A stretch of 61,958 nt of DNA from Bacteriovoracaceae bacterium (lineage in GTDB: Bacteria; Bdellovibrionota; Bacteriovoracia; Bacteriovoracales; Bacteriovoracaceae), in contig JAOARC010000017.1 of assembly GCA_025210745.1 (NCBI GenBank), forward strand, positions 1-61,958. The letters are read 5' to 3'. Each line of letters starts with the position of its first letter. Within the stretch, counting starts at the first letter, position 1. Positions 43,271-51,657 of this stretch are shown here, piece after piece. A model generated the notes under the pieces. That model did not search any database. It saw only the letters and a list, made by a program, of their open reading frames with translations, and was not told the origin of the DNA. A program made the translations under genes and the position numbers.

Positions 43271-45160
43271 ATGAAAAAACTAATCTTATTATCATTATTA
43301 TTAACAACTGCTTCATGCTCATTTAAAAGCGAAAAAAGCAGCAAGAAGAAAACAGAAAAGCTAGAAGCAGCTCACATTAGAACTTTAGACTCTGATGGAG
43401 ATGGAGTATCTGACTATGATGAGATGGAAAATGGCACAGATCCATATGTTGCTGATGTTCCTCAAGTAGAAGCTAAGTTTTTACAAAACTACAAAATCAA
43501 AATTGATTATGAAGATGATACTAGCTTTGAGATGGATACAACTATTAGAAGAGATGATCAGGACTTTAAATATCGTGTTGGAAGAGTATATTTAAGGGAA
43601 AACTCACATGATAAGGCAGCCCAAATTGGAAGAATAAATAGCGTATCTTGGGGAAACATCAAACAAGAAGATCTAAGCTGGGTTAAATATCCTGAGATTG
43701 ATAAGGAGTTCTATTTTAATTCAAGCCGTGAGTATAGAACTCATGAAGATAAAGTTATTCGTGAATCTAGCATTAGCCTAGAAAACACACTCAAATTAGC
43801 TGAGTACCCAGTATTTGATACGATTGAAGATGTTGAGCTTAGTTTTTATTACTATAGTCATGAAAAAGAAAAACATATTCTTCTTCACACTGAAAAGATT
43901 GATCAAGTATTTCAATCAGGGACAAGAGAAACAGTTGATGTTGTTATTCACAATCCACCTAAAGAGCTTATTGAAGATACTTACTTTAGACATGGGGAAT
44001 TTATCATCTCTGAGGTTAAGGACTTCTACATACCTAAGCTTAAACTAAAATACTCTGAATTACTTGCGAAAGTTAAAGCTAAATGTGTTTCGGTTTATGA
44101 GACAAATCCTGAAGAAAATCTTCTTAACTATATAGCTGTGGAATCTAAAGGAAATCGCTTCCTTCAAATACTAACTAAGCTATACAAGGATAGATATACA
44201 TTTAATGATGGCAAGATCGTTCAGATTGATGAGATTTATAACAATCTTCCTGATTATACATATCTTGAAGAAGTTAAAAATGATGACAAGTTAGGTAGAT
44301 GGTTTGTTATGACAAATAAGATTAGTAATCACTACCTTAAGCATAACTTTAATTCTGGAGATACGATTACATTATCTTACTTAACTGGAAGTGATCTTGC
44401 TAATAGAGAAAAAGAAAAGATCTATTCTTATTCTGAAGATGTTAGAAGCACAGATAATGGAAAACTCTATCCTCTTGGTAACATCACTAAAAATAGCGAA
44501 GTCGCAGTATCAATCTATCTGAATGAACTTGAAGGAGTAAAGCTTCATGCAGACAAAGGACATTTTAATTTTAGACCTAGAAGGTGTAGAAACTGTACTG
44601 GTACAAACTGGTCTGTATCATCTAAGTTTCAGGTAAACACATTTAAAGATTTTAAAAAGGATTGGGACCTTGTAGATGTGTCTGAAGCCAGCAAACACTT
44701 AAAAGTATTAATCAATAACACTGAACTAGATATGGATAAGCTTATTGAAGAAAATAGAGCTGTTGTTCATTGGGTAAATGATGAAAAAGGAAGATACATC
44801 CATATTGAGCTTAAAAATCTAAGTGAGGTTGAAGTTATAAAAGCTGGTCAAGAAAACATAGCCTATTTAAAGCTAGAGCCTCTTGAAGTCGGACATGATT
44901 CACAAGGTTTAAAACTTACCCACATCACTGGACATAATATTGATCTAAATGGAAATGCTTACGCTATTACATTGCAGCAAGCTGATAAAAGAAGAATACC
45001 TGTAGCGACTACAAGCTGGGGTTTTAAAAACTGGGAAGATCGTGTTTTTTGGGGAAAAAAGAGTCCATCAGGATATGTCCCATCAAAAGGTAAAACAGTT
45101 AAACACTGGACTGGATCGATTGTAGATATCGTATCAACAATTACTAATAACTATAACTAG
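43271..45160 (+). CDS. large lipoprotein with thrombospondin-type-3 Ca motif, transfer operon
   Basis: A protein of 629 residues with lipobox TASC (Cys about 16) and an AAGGAG site. Just after the lipid anchor comes DSDGDGVSDYDEMENGTDP, a thrombospondin type-3/OmpA-like calcium loop found in many Bdellovibrionota surface proteins. The rest, about 570 residues, is long, charged, beta-rich sequence (EIDKEFYFNSSREY, HPDKGHF-type blocks, RRCRNCTGTNW near residue 440) with no domain that I recognise. As the last gene before the VirB2-like pilin it may be a surface component of the transfer machine, such as an adhesin or mating-pair stabiliser. Inference only. Confidence 0.65.
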   Translation: MKKLILLSLLLTTASCSFKSEKSSKKKTEKLEAAHIRTLDSDGDGVSDYDEMENGTDPYVADVPQVEAKFLQNYKIKIDYEDDTSFEMDTTIRRDDQDFKYRVGRVYLRENSHDKAAQIGRINSVSWGNIKQEDLSWVKYPEIDKEFYFNSSREYRTHEDKVIRESSISLENTLKLAEYPVFDTIEDVELSFYYYSHEKEKHILLHTEKIDQVFQSGTRETVDVVIHNPPKELIEDTYFRHGEFIISEVKDFYIPKLKLKYSELLAKVKAKCVSVYETNPEENLLNYIAVESKGNRFLQILTKLYKDRYTFNDGKIVQIDEIYNNLPDYTYLEEVKNDDKLGRWFVMTNKISNHYLKHNFNSGDTITLSYLTGSDLANREKEKIYSYSEDVRSTDNGKLYPLGNITKNSEVAVSIYLNELEGVKLHADKGHFNFRPRRCRNCTGTNWSVSSKFQVNTFKDFKKDWDLVDVSEASKHLKVLINNTELDMDKLIEENRAVVHWVNDEKGRYIHIELKNLSEVEVIKAGQENIAYLKLEPLEVGHDSQGLKLTHITGHNIDLNGNAYAITLQQADKRRIPVATTSWGFKNWEDRVFWGKKSPSGYVPSKGKTVKHWTGSIVDIVSTITNNYN

Positions 45161-45168
45161 GAGTGATT

Positions 45169-45426
45169 ATGACAATATTAATAAGTTTATATCTATTACT
45201 TTCAGATAATGTGTATGCAAGAAGCTTAAAATCTACAGCAGATAAACTAGCTAAAGAAACAACACATATTGGAACTGGAGTTGCCCTATTTGGATTAGGC
45301 CTTGCTGCAATTTACTTTATGCTTGGAAAACAAGATGCATCTACAAAGATGACTCAGGCTATAGCAGGAACACTGATTCTTTTTATGGCCCCCAACATCA
45401 TCAACTTTGTAAAAGGATTGGTTTAA
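45169..45426 (+). CDS. VirB2-like pilin
   Basis: A protein of 85 residues from ATG 45169 (TAGGAG 7 bases upstream; a GTG two codons earlier is less likely). N-terminal signal-type helix (ILISLYLLLSDNVYA), then two membrane helices (GTGVALFGLGLAAIYFML and MTQAIAGTLILFMAPNIINFV) with a small hydrophilic turn, the topology of TrbC/VirB2 pilins. It is followed at once by VirB3-like and VirB4 genes, the usual order. Confidence 0.75.
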   Translation: MTILISLYLLLSDNVYARSLKSTADKLAKETTHIGTGVALFGLGLAAIYFMLGKQDASTKMTQAIAGTLILFMAPNIINFVKGLV

Positions 45427-45678
45427 GTGAAAAGGTTTCCAAAGTTTTTAAAATCCATTCCAAGCTTTTACGGACTAAGTTTTTATGAGATCGGAGCGCT
45501 GGTTGCTGGATTATATATTGCAATGATCCTTGAGCTAAACCCAGTATTTGCTTTGACTCTTTGTTTATTCTCCATAGGGGCAATGAAGTTTTTAAGACAA
45601 AACTTTGATTTTAAAGGCTTCATTGCTCCTAAATACAAGGAAATAAACCTAGATGAATTAGACGGAGATAAAAAATGA
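45427..45678 (+). CDS. VirB3-like inner-membrane protein
   Basis: A protein of 83 residues starting at GTG, contiguous with the pilin gene. Two hydrophobic helices (YEIGALVAGLYIAMILEL and PVFALTLCLFSIGAMKFL) and a charged C-terminus that reads KYKEINLDELDGDKK. The size, position between VirB2 and VirB4 and topology match VirB3/TrbD. It overlaps the VirB4 start by 4 bases. Confidence 0.75.
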   Translation: MKRFPKFLKSIPSFYGLSFYEIGALVAGLYIAMILELNPVFALTLCLFSIGAMKFLRQNFDFKGFIAPKYKEINLDELDGDKK

Positions 45679-47552
45679 TACCTTTATTTCAAGCAAATGG
45701 ATCGACTCTTACTTCTCTGAATGGAAGAGTTAGTAAGTTCTACCAAATTGCCCCCTCAGATATTGAGGGGCATGAGGACAAAGTTAAAAAGTCTATCTTT
45801 AAAGAGTTAGAAAGATCTTTAATTAATACTGATGATGAGCTTAAGATTTATCATCTTGATGGAAAGCTTTATTTTAATACATTCAGTGAAATTGATCTAA
45901 ACCATGCAAAGATAAGTGAGTGTAATGATTCAATTGAAGTATTTTGCGGTGGAGCTTATTCAAACGCAGTCTTTTATGAAAACTACTACACTCAAGGATC
46001 TAAGTTTAAAAGAATCCTATCTGTTAAAGAGTTTCCAGCTAAAATTGATATGCTTGATAGCTCCTATTGGGGAGACTTTGTTTTAAACATTAAAAAAGTA
46101 GATAAGCTTAAAGCTAAGAGCAAAGTTAATATGAAAAGAAAGATTCATTACTCAAATCTCTTTAAAGGGATTAGAGATATTGAATCAGAAAATGCCTACA
46201 ATGAAGCAGAAGAGCTTTTAGATGGCTTATCAAGTGGTGAGATGTCTTTATTTGAAGCTGAAATGTTTTTAATAGTAACAGCTAGCACTAAAGATGAGCT
46301 TGATAATAAAACAGATGATCTCATTGAGGAATTTAAAGCAATTGATTCTAAGCTTTTAATTGAAGAAAAAGGTCTATCTTTTTTCTATAAAACAATTGTT
46401 CCTGGAGTTGAGCCTAGTTTTAAAAGAGCTGATCTTTGTCCGTCTGATTATCTGTCATATCTAGTGCCGTTTCATAGAGATATGGTGCACGACAAAGGTA
46501 TTCTACTTAAATCAAGAGACTATAACGATATAAAGCTTAATATCTTTGATAGAGCCTCTTTAAACTTTAACGTTTTAATTACTGGATCATCTGGACAAGG
46601 AAAGTCTATGATGGCCAATAAGATCTTAGATTATGAGCTTAAAAATAAAACCAAAGGCATTGTACTAGATCTTGGAAATTCTTTTAAAAAGACAACTGAC
46701 TTTTATAATGGAATTGTTTTATCAGATAAGTTTAATCCTCTTCAATTTAAAGATGCAAGGTATCTTAAAGAATTTGTTTTATCTGCTATTGATGAGAAGT
46801 TTTCTAAAAAAGATGAAGGAAGATTATTTGAAGCTATTACCAGTATTGTTGAAGATAGTTCTATCAATTCATTTGATAAGTTTATTCGTGTATTAGAAAA
46901 AGAATTTAATGGAATTAGTTATAATTTTAGTGAAATTAAAGAATATTTTACTGATGAAATAAATCCATTAAATGACTTAACTTATTGTGACTTTTCAAAC
47001 TACCCCGAAGCTATGAAAGCTCCACTTATAATTTACTTAATTGAGTACTTTAAAAACTTAAGTGGAAAAAAGATCTTTATCTTTGATGAGTGCTGGCACT
47101 TATTAAATAAGAACGCTGACTATATTGCTGAGTGTTTTAGAACCTTTAGAAAGCATAATGCGAGTGCCATAGCTATTTCTCAAAACTTAGATGACTTTTC
47201 TATCACTCAGCTTGGAAGAGTAATTATTCAAAATACCTATTTAAAGCTTATGTTTAAGCAAAGTCTAAAGGCGTCTGAGTTTTTAAACCAACATACAGTA
47301 AAGATGATAAACTGCGCAACATCAAAAAAAGGAGAATACAGTGAATTTATCCTCGTTAGTGAAGAGCATAAAAAGCCCATACGTTTTTATTCTACTTATT
47401 TGGAGTACGAGCTTTATACCTCAGATAAAAATGACAATGCAAAAATTGATAATTACCTAGAGCAAACTGCTGGAGTTTTAGATTTTAAAGAAGCATTGAT
47501 TAATTTTACTAAAATTAAGCATCCATATTGGGAGTATCAAGATGAAAACTAA
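45675..47552 (+). CDS. virB4: VirB4/TraC-type ATPase
   Basis: A 625-residue conjugation ATPase. Walker A is GSSGQGKS (residues 304-311, Lys310) and Walker B KKIFIFDECWHLL; the C-terminal half is a RecA-like fold with FRTFRKHNASAIAISQNLDD as sensor region. VirB4 powers assembly and is present in every type IV secretion conjugation system. Length is at the short end for the family (usual 780-880), with a reduced N-terminal domain. It overlaps the VirB5-like gene by 11 bases. Confidence 0.9.
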   Translation: MIPLFQANGSTLTSLNGRVSKFYQIAPSDIEGHEDKVKKSIFKELERSLINTDDELKIYHLDGKLYFNTFSEIDLNHAKISECNDSIEVFCGGAYSNAVFYENYYTQGSKFKRILSVKEFPAKIDMLDSSYWGDFVLNIKKVDKLKAKSKVNMKRKIHYSNLFKGIRDIESENAYNEAEELLDGLSSGEMSLFEAEMFLIVTASTKDELDNKTDDLIEEFKAIDSKLLIEEKGLSFFYKTIVPGVEPSFKRADLCPSDYLSYLVPFHRDMVHDKGILLKSRDYNDIKLNIFDRASLNFNVLITGSSGQGKSMMANKILDYELKNKTKGIVLDLGNSFKKTTDFYNGIVLSDKFNPLQFKDARYLKEFVLSAIDEKFSKKDEGRLFEAITSIVEDSSINSFDKFIRVLEKEFNGISYNFSEIKEYFTDEINPLNDLTYCDFSNYPEAMKAPLIIYLIEYFKNLSGKKIFIFDECWHLLNKNADYIAECFRTFRKHNASAIAISQNLDDFSITQLGRVIIQNTYLKLMFKQSLKASEFLNQHTVKMINCATSKKGEYSEFILVSEEHKKPIRFYSTYLEYELYTSDKNDNAKIDNYLEQTAGVLDFKEALINFTKIKHPYWEYQDEN

Positions 47553-48201
47553 ATTAGTATCAATTATGACAGCACTATCTTTAGGACTTCCAGTAAATGC
47601 TTCTATGTTTGGAGAAGAAACCGCAGTTCTTATTGAAATCGCATCAACGACAGTAAGTCAGTTAAATGAGCTTGAACAGCTTGTTAGTAATACTCAAAAG
47701 TACACTAAAAAGATGCAGGAGTATAACGAGCTTATGATGGATCATTATTGGAGGGCAGAAAGAATCCTTTATATCGCTGAATCTCTAGCTGCTAAAAAAG
47801 AAGCTAAAAACCTTGGAGATCTTAATTGGGCCATAAGAGAGCTTAAGTATTCAATGAGTGAGCTTAAATCTCTTATGAATGAATATAAAGTGATTAAAAA
47901 TGATGAAGATAGGACTAAGTATCAAGTCAAAAAGCAGCTTCAGATTAATACTAAAAAAGCAAAGCTTGCGGCTAATCAAGTTAAAAGTGCTAAAAATGCA
48001 TCTGATACAGGAAGAGCAACTCAGGTTACAGCACAAAACACAGCTCTTTTATATGAGCAAAACGTTGAGATGCATAATACTCAACTTGAAATCTTAGAAA
48101 AACTATCAACTGCTAATAGATTAAATGCTGAACAGCTTGAACAAAAAAGATTTGAGCAAATACAAAAACAACAATTTTACTCTAATGGAAACAAGAAATG
48201 A
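47542..48201 (+). CDS. VirB5/TrbJ-like periplasmic protein
   Basis: A 219-residue protein with signal peptide (about 1-20, VNA) and long coiled-coil helices rich in Glu, Lys and Gln (QLNELEQLVSNTQKYTKKM, TRATQVTAQNTALLYEQN). The pattern, size and position after VirB4 fit the VirB5/TrbJ minor pilus component. The assignment is by position and helical shape, not by strong motif. Confidence 0.7.
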   Translation: MKTKLVSIMTALSLGLPVNASMFGEETAVLIEIASTTVSQLNELEQLVSNTQKYTKKMQEYNELMMDHYWRAERILYIAESLAAKKEAKNLGDLNWAIRELKYSMSELKSLMNEYKVIKNDEDRTKYQVKKQLQINTKKAKLAANQVKSAKNASDTGRATQVTAQNTALLYEQNVEMHNTQLEILEKLSTANRLNAEQLEQKRFEQIQKQQFYSNGNKK

Positions 48202-49475
48202 TAAATGTACTTAAAGATATGCTTTTAATAGAAGAGCATAATGTATTTAGATTATATAAAGAGCTTATGAGTATATGTCAGTACTTTATAGCTCCTGTAT
48301 TTACTATAGCTCTTGTTCTTGAATACTTTAGTGAAATGAACTTTGGAGTGGTTATTAAAAAGCTTCTTTTGATAGTGATTTTTATGAGTAGTTTTTATAG
48401 TTTTCATACAAGTGCTACTAAACTAGCTTTAGATAGTGCATCTAAAACACTAAAAAGAGTAAGCCCATCAAATGTATTTGTTAAAAAGTGGTTTCAGGTA
48501 AAGATTAGAACTAAAAAGAAATCTGGTTGGAATAGATTAAAACAAGTTCTCATTCCAAATGTTAATGACTTTGTTGCTACTAGCTTTTTTGTTCTTGGAA
48601 AGATCTTTTTATGGCTTTTAAAGCTTATCTATTCAAGTGTATATCATCTAACCTATATCTTTGCTGGAGTAACTGCAATTTTATATTTTTTAGGTTGGAC
48701 TAAAGATGCCCTTAAGGGAACAGTTCAAGCAAGTCTATGGTGTATGGTAATGCCATTTGTAATTGTTGCAATCCTTGCTCTTGTTGGAAACTCAATTGAT
48801 AAAAGTGCTGCTAATGGAGAGCTTATTATAGCCAAGATAGATACTATTATCTGGTTATTTGGAGTAACACTTCTTTTACTTATATCTCCACTTATAAGCT
48901 ATGGAATGATTAAGGGAGATGGGATTCATTCTTTTGGATCTAAAATGGGATCAATGGTTGTAAGCTCAGGACTAAAGGCCACGGCCATATATCCAATGAT
49001 GTCTAAGATGATGAACTATGCTGCTGTTAAGTCTGGGTTTAAATCAAACAATAATTTTAGAAAATCCAATGTTAATAACTCTAAATCTAATGTGGACAAA
49101 AAGACCAACTCTAAAGCTCAGTCTAATAATAAAAAGAACGTAAATAAGCATGGAGACAAAAAAGCATTTAAAACGAATCTTTCTAAAAGTCTAAGAACTG
49201 ACAATAAGGCAAATGTTAATAAATCATCGAATAAAGATGTAAGACAAAGTAATAAAGCTTCTTCTTTAAAGCCTTCGAGTAAAGCTAAACCTCAAAACAA
49301 TATTATAAAGAGTAATAATATTAAAAGTGCCTCTAAGGATAAAGTAAGAATCATTAAAAACAAAGATAGCTTAAGAAATACAAGAACTACTCAGAACGAA
49401 GAAAATGTTAATAAACAAAGCAGTCATATTCCTAATAGAAAACCAAAGATAAGGAGAAAGAATGAGCGCCTATGA
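48198..49475 (+). CDS. VirB6/TrbL-like polytopic membrane protein with Lys/Asn tail
   Basis: A protein of 425 residues. Residues about 1-285 have seven or more membrane helices (ILALVGNSIDKS, VTLLLLISPLISYG), the VirB6/TrbL core. The final 140 residues are hydrophilic, almost all Lys, Asn and Ser (NNKKNVNKHGDKKAFK), an unstructured basic tail not found in typical VirB6. The gene begins in a 4-base overlap (ATGA) with the VirB5-like gene and ends 14 bases inside the next. The tail might contact DNA or the cytoplasmic ATPases. Confidence 0.75.
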   Translation: MINVLKDMLLIEEHNVFRLYKELMSICQYFIAPVFTIALVLEYFSEMNFGVVIKKLLLIVIFMSSFYSFHTSATKLALDSASKTLKRVSPSNVFVKKWFQVKIRTKKKSGWNRLKQVLIPNVNDFVATSFFVLGKIFLWLLKLIYSSVYHLTYIFAGVTAILYFLGWTKDALKGTVQASLWCMVMPFVIVAILALVGNSIDKSAANGELIIAKIDTIIWLFGVTLLLLISPLISYGMIKGDGIHSFGSKMGSMVVSSGLKATAIYPMMSKMMNYAAVKSGFKSNNNFRKSNVNNSKSNVDKKTNSKAQSNNKKNVNKHGDKKAFKTNLSKSLRTDNKANVNKSSNKDVRQSNKASSLKPSSKAKPQNNIIKSNNIKSASKDKVRIIKNKDSLRNTRTTQNEENVNKQSSHIPNRKPKIRRKNERL

Positions 49476-49914
49476 TCAAGCTGAAACCGTATTTAAACAA
49501 GAAAATAAAAAGTTAAAACTAATTATAGCAATTACGTTACTTGTATCTACAGTGCTTACAATTAGTAACTTTATTGGAAGATCATACTTTATTTATAAGG
49601 GAAAAAGTATATTTGAAGAAAGGCTTTTATCTGTTGAGATTTGCAAGCTTGCAATTGAATCTATTGCAGCTGGAGATCCAAATCCTTATGTAGTAAGTGA
49701 TGCTATTATTGATATTTTAGAAAAAGACCCCTTTGATGTACCAATTGATAAAATTTTAAAACTTGAATCTATAGAAAGGGATCATTGCAGAGTTATCTTA
49801 AAATCAGGACAAGAGCTTATCTCTTTTAAGATTGGATTAGAAGGGAGCCTTTTATACCCATTTAACTACAAATTAAAGCAACTTGATGAAACAAGAATAC
49901 AGGAGAATATGTAA
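49462..49914 (+). CDS. VirB8-position single-helix membrane protein
   Basis: A protein of 150 residues with a short cytoplasmic start, one membrane helix (about 20-42, KLIIAITLLVSTVLTISNF) and a periplasmic alpha/beta domain (about 55-145). Topology and position after VirB6 fit VirB8/TraE, but it is shorter than usual VirB8 (about 230). Its stop overlaps the VirB9-like start (TAATG). Assignment is tentative. Confidence 0.6.
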   Translation: MSAYDQAETVFKQENKKLKLIIAITLLVSTVLTISNFIGRSYFIYKGKSIFEERLLSVEICKLAIESIAAGDPNPYVVSDAIIDILEKDPFDVPIDKILKLESIERDHCRVILKSGQELISFKIGLEGSLLYPFNYKLKQLDETRIQENM

Positions 49915-50384
49915 TGACTTTTTATATATTAGCAAATCAGATTACTACATTATTTATAAGCTTAAATCTTCTAACCACTCTTAGCTTTGATAGTGAAATC
50001 ATCTCCTATATGTATGGAGGAAGTAAAGAAGAGATCTTTTTTAAGGTAACAAATAATAATAGGACTCTAGCTTTAAAGCCTACTATGGACAGTGATTATT
50101 CAAACTTACTCGTTATTACTAAGGAGAGAAGATATTACTTTGATATCAAAAAGAATAAAGATAAGCCTCATCAGTTTATTGAAGTAAAAGATGGAATTAG
50201 AAGCCATGCACTTAAAAGCAAAGTTAATAATTCTAGCTATCAGATATTAGAAGGACAAAAAAGCATTTTATTTATTAATAAGAAAAGTAATCCAGTCATA
50301 GTTAATAATATAGAAGTTAAATCAAAAGAATACTTTTCAAAGGGAGTCCCCATAATCTTGGATGGCAAACGTATTTTAAACTAA
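49914..50384 (+). CDS. VirB9-like protein (N-terminal-type domain only)
   Basis: A protein of 156 residues with a signal-like helix and a beta-rich domain. KEEIFFKVTNNNRTLALKPTMDSDYSNLLVITKERRYYFDI matches the VirB9/TrbG pattern of nucleotide-free beta strands (LAIKPT...TNLxVxTxxRxYxF). The C-terminal VirB9 domain that forms the outer-membrane pore with VirB7 and VirB10 is missing or unrecognisable. The family match is good for the N-terminal part. Confidence 0.7.
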   Translation: MTFYILANQITTLFISLNLLTTLSFDSEIISYMYGGSKEEIFFKVTNNNRTLALKPTMDSDYSNLLVITKERRYYFDIKKNKDKPHQFIEVKDGIRSHALKSKVNNSSYQILEGQKSILFINKKSNPVIVNNIEVKSKEYFSKGVPIILDGKRILN

Positions 50385-50405
50385 CTTAAACTTTAAGGCA
50401 TTTAT

Positions 50406-51161
50406 ATGAAAATTTTAACGATTATTTTAGTCGTCTTGGGAAGCTTTAACCTTTTTTCCATGGAAGCAAGGATTTCAAGACTTAAAAAGAAAAAAGCTTA
50501 CAAGACAAATATTAACCCTACAGCATCAAAAAGGAGGAAAAACAATGCGTTCAAACAACTTATTGAGAACAACAAAAAGCTCAATGCATTACTTAAAGCA
50601 AGGACTTCAGTTCCTGTTATTTGGGAAGGAAGAAAAAGAGTGCTCACAGGAAAAACATACCGTGGTACTCTTTTAAACTCTATCGTCTCAACAAATGTAG
50701 CTTCTCCAGTACTAGTAAAAGCTCATGGCGGACAAGGACTACCTTTTAATTCCAAGTTTTCTTGTAATGCAGTTACTGAAAATAAAAGAATTTATTGTGT
50801 ATGTAATAAGCTAATTACTACAGATAAAGAAGTTCAGATTTCAGCACAACTATTAAATACTGACGGATCTAGCGGTCTTGAAGGCTTTTATGATGATGCA
50901 AAAGAAGATCTCATTGCTGGAGCGATTATTAGTGATTTTACAGCAGGAGTACTATCAGCAGCTCAAACCAGAATAGCAACTCCCATTGGAAGTATGAGAG
51001 ATTCAACGACAAAGAATCAAATCTTACAAGGAGGGATTAATTCAGCAGGAAGAGTCTCAGAAATCCTACTAGATGAAATGAACAACAAAGTACCAGTTGT
51101 AACCATTGATGCTGGAAGTGAAGTTTTAATTTATTTTATGGAGGCAGCAAATGTTTATTAG
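50406..51161 (+). CDS. VirB10/TrbI-like protein, short form
   Basis: A protein of 251 residues. Residues about 70-245 fit the C-terminal VirB10/TrbI beta-barrel domain (RVLTGKTYRGTLLNSIVSTN, SSGLEGFYDDA, and VPVVTIDAGSEVLIYF). Classical VirB10 has a cytoplasmic tail, a membrane helix and a Pro-rich linker before this domain. Here only a hydrophobic N-terminus (ILTIILVVLGSFNLFSM) is present, which could be a signal peptide or an anchor, with almost no linker. It overlaps the next lipoprotein gene by 11 bases. Confidence 0.75.
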   Translation: MKILTIILVVLGSFNLFSMEARISRLKKKKAYKTNINPTASKRRKNNAFKQLIENNKKLNALLKARTSVPVIWEGRKRVLTGKTYRGTLLNSIVSTNVASPVLVKAHGGQGLPFNSKFSCNAVTENKRIYCVCNKLITTDKEVQISAQLLNTDGSSGLEGFYDDAKEDLIAGAIISDFTAGVLSAAQTRIATPIGSMRDSTTKNQILQGGINSAGRVSEILLDEMNNKVPVVTIDAGSEVLIYFMEAANVY

Positions 51162-51657
51162 ATTAATTCCCATTATGCTTATTTTAGCTTCTTGTTCTAC
51201 TTTAAAAAGATCTGTCACAAGTGGAGCATTAGTCGGCGGGCTTGTGGGAGGAAGCGGAGCCGCTATATTTTCTCCAGATGAAGAGTCTACTGATAAAAAT
51301 GCTTATCTTGGATCTATCTTTGGAGCCCTAGCTGGAGCTGGAATAGCTTATTTGATGTATGACGATCCCAAAAAGAAACTTAAGCAATCTATGCTTATTG
51401 ATAACCCAGTACAAAACCATAAGGAGGTTCCATTATTTGATTTTTCACCAGAATTAAAAAACATTAAACCAGAGGTCAACTTTAAACCAGTGAAGAAGTA
51501 TGAAGTACCTCAAGAAAAGCTTCCTCGTGAATTAGAGGGAAAAGTAAAAAAACAATTTATTATCGAGTATGAGTCAAAGTCTCAAACAATTAACATCGGA
51601 AACAGAACTATTGAAATAAGTCCTTTTAAGGCATGGGAGCATGTATATGAGCAATAA
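51151..51657 (+). CDS. glycine-zipper lipoprotein (VirB7 role candidate)
   Basis: A protein of 168 residues with lipobox LASC (Cys about 15). Two glycine-rich helices follow (SGALVGGLVGGSGAAIF and LGSIFGALAGAGIAYLM), typical of outer-membrane glycine-zipper lipoproteins, then a soluble C-terminal domain. It lies between the VirB10-like and VirD4 genes. VirB7 is usually smaller; this one would be a larger outer-membrane anchor for the core complex. Confidence 0.65.
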   Translation: MFIRLIPIMLILASCSTLKRSVTSGALVGGLVGGSGAAIFSPDEESTDKNAYLGSIFGALAGAGIAYLMYDDPKKKLKQSMLIDNPVQNHKEVPLFDFSPELKNIKPEVNFKPVKKYEVPQEKLPRELEGKVKKQFIIEYESKSQTINIGNRTIEISPFKAWEHVYEQ

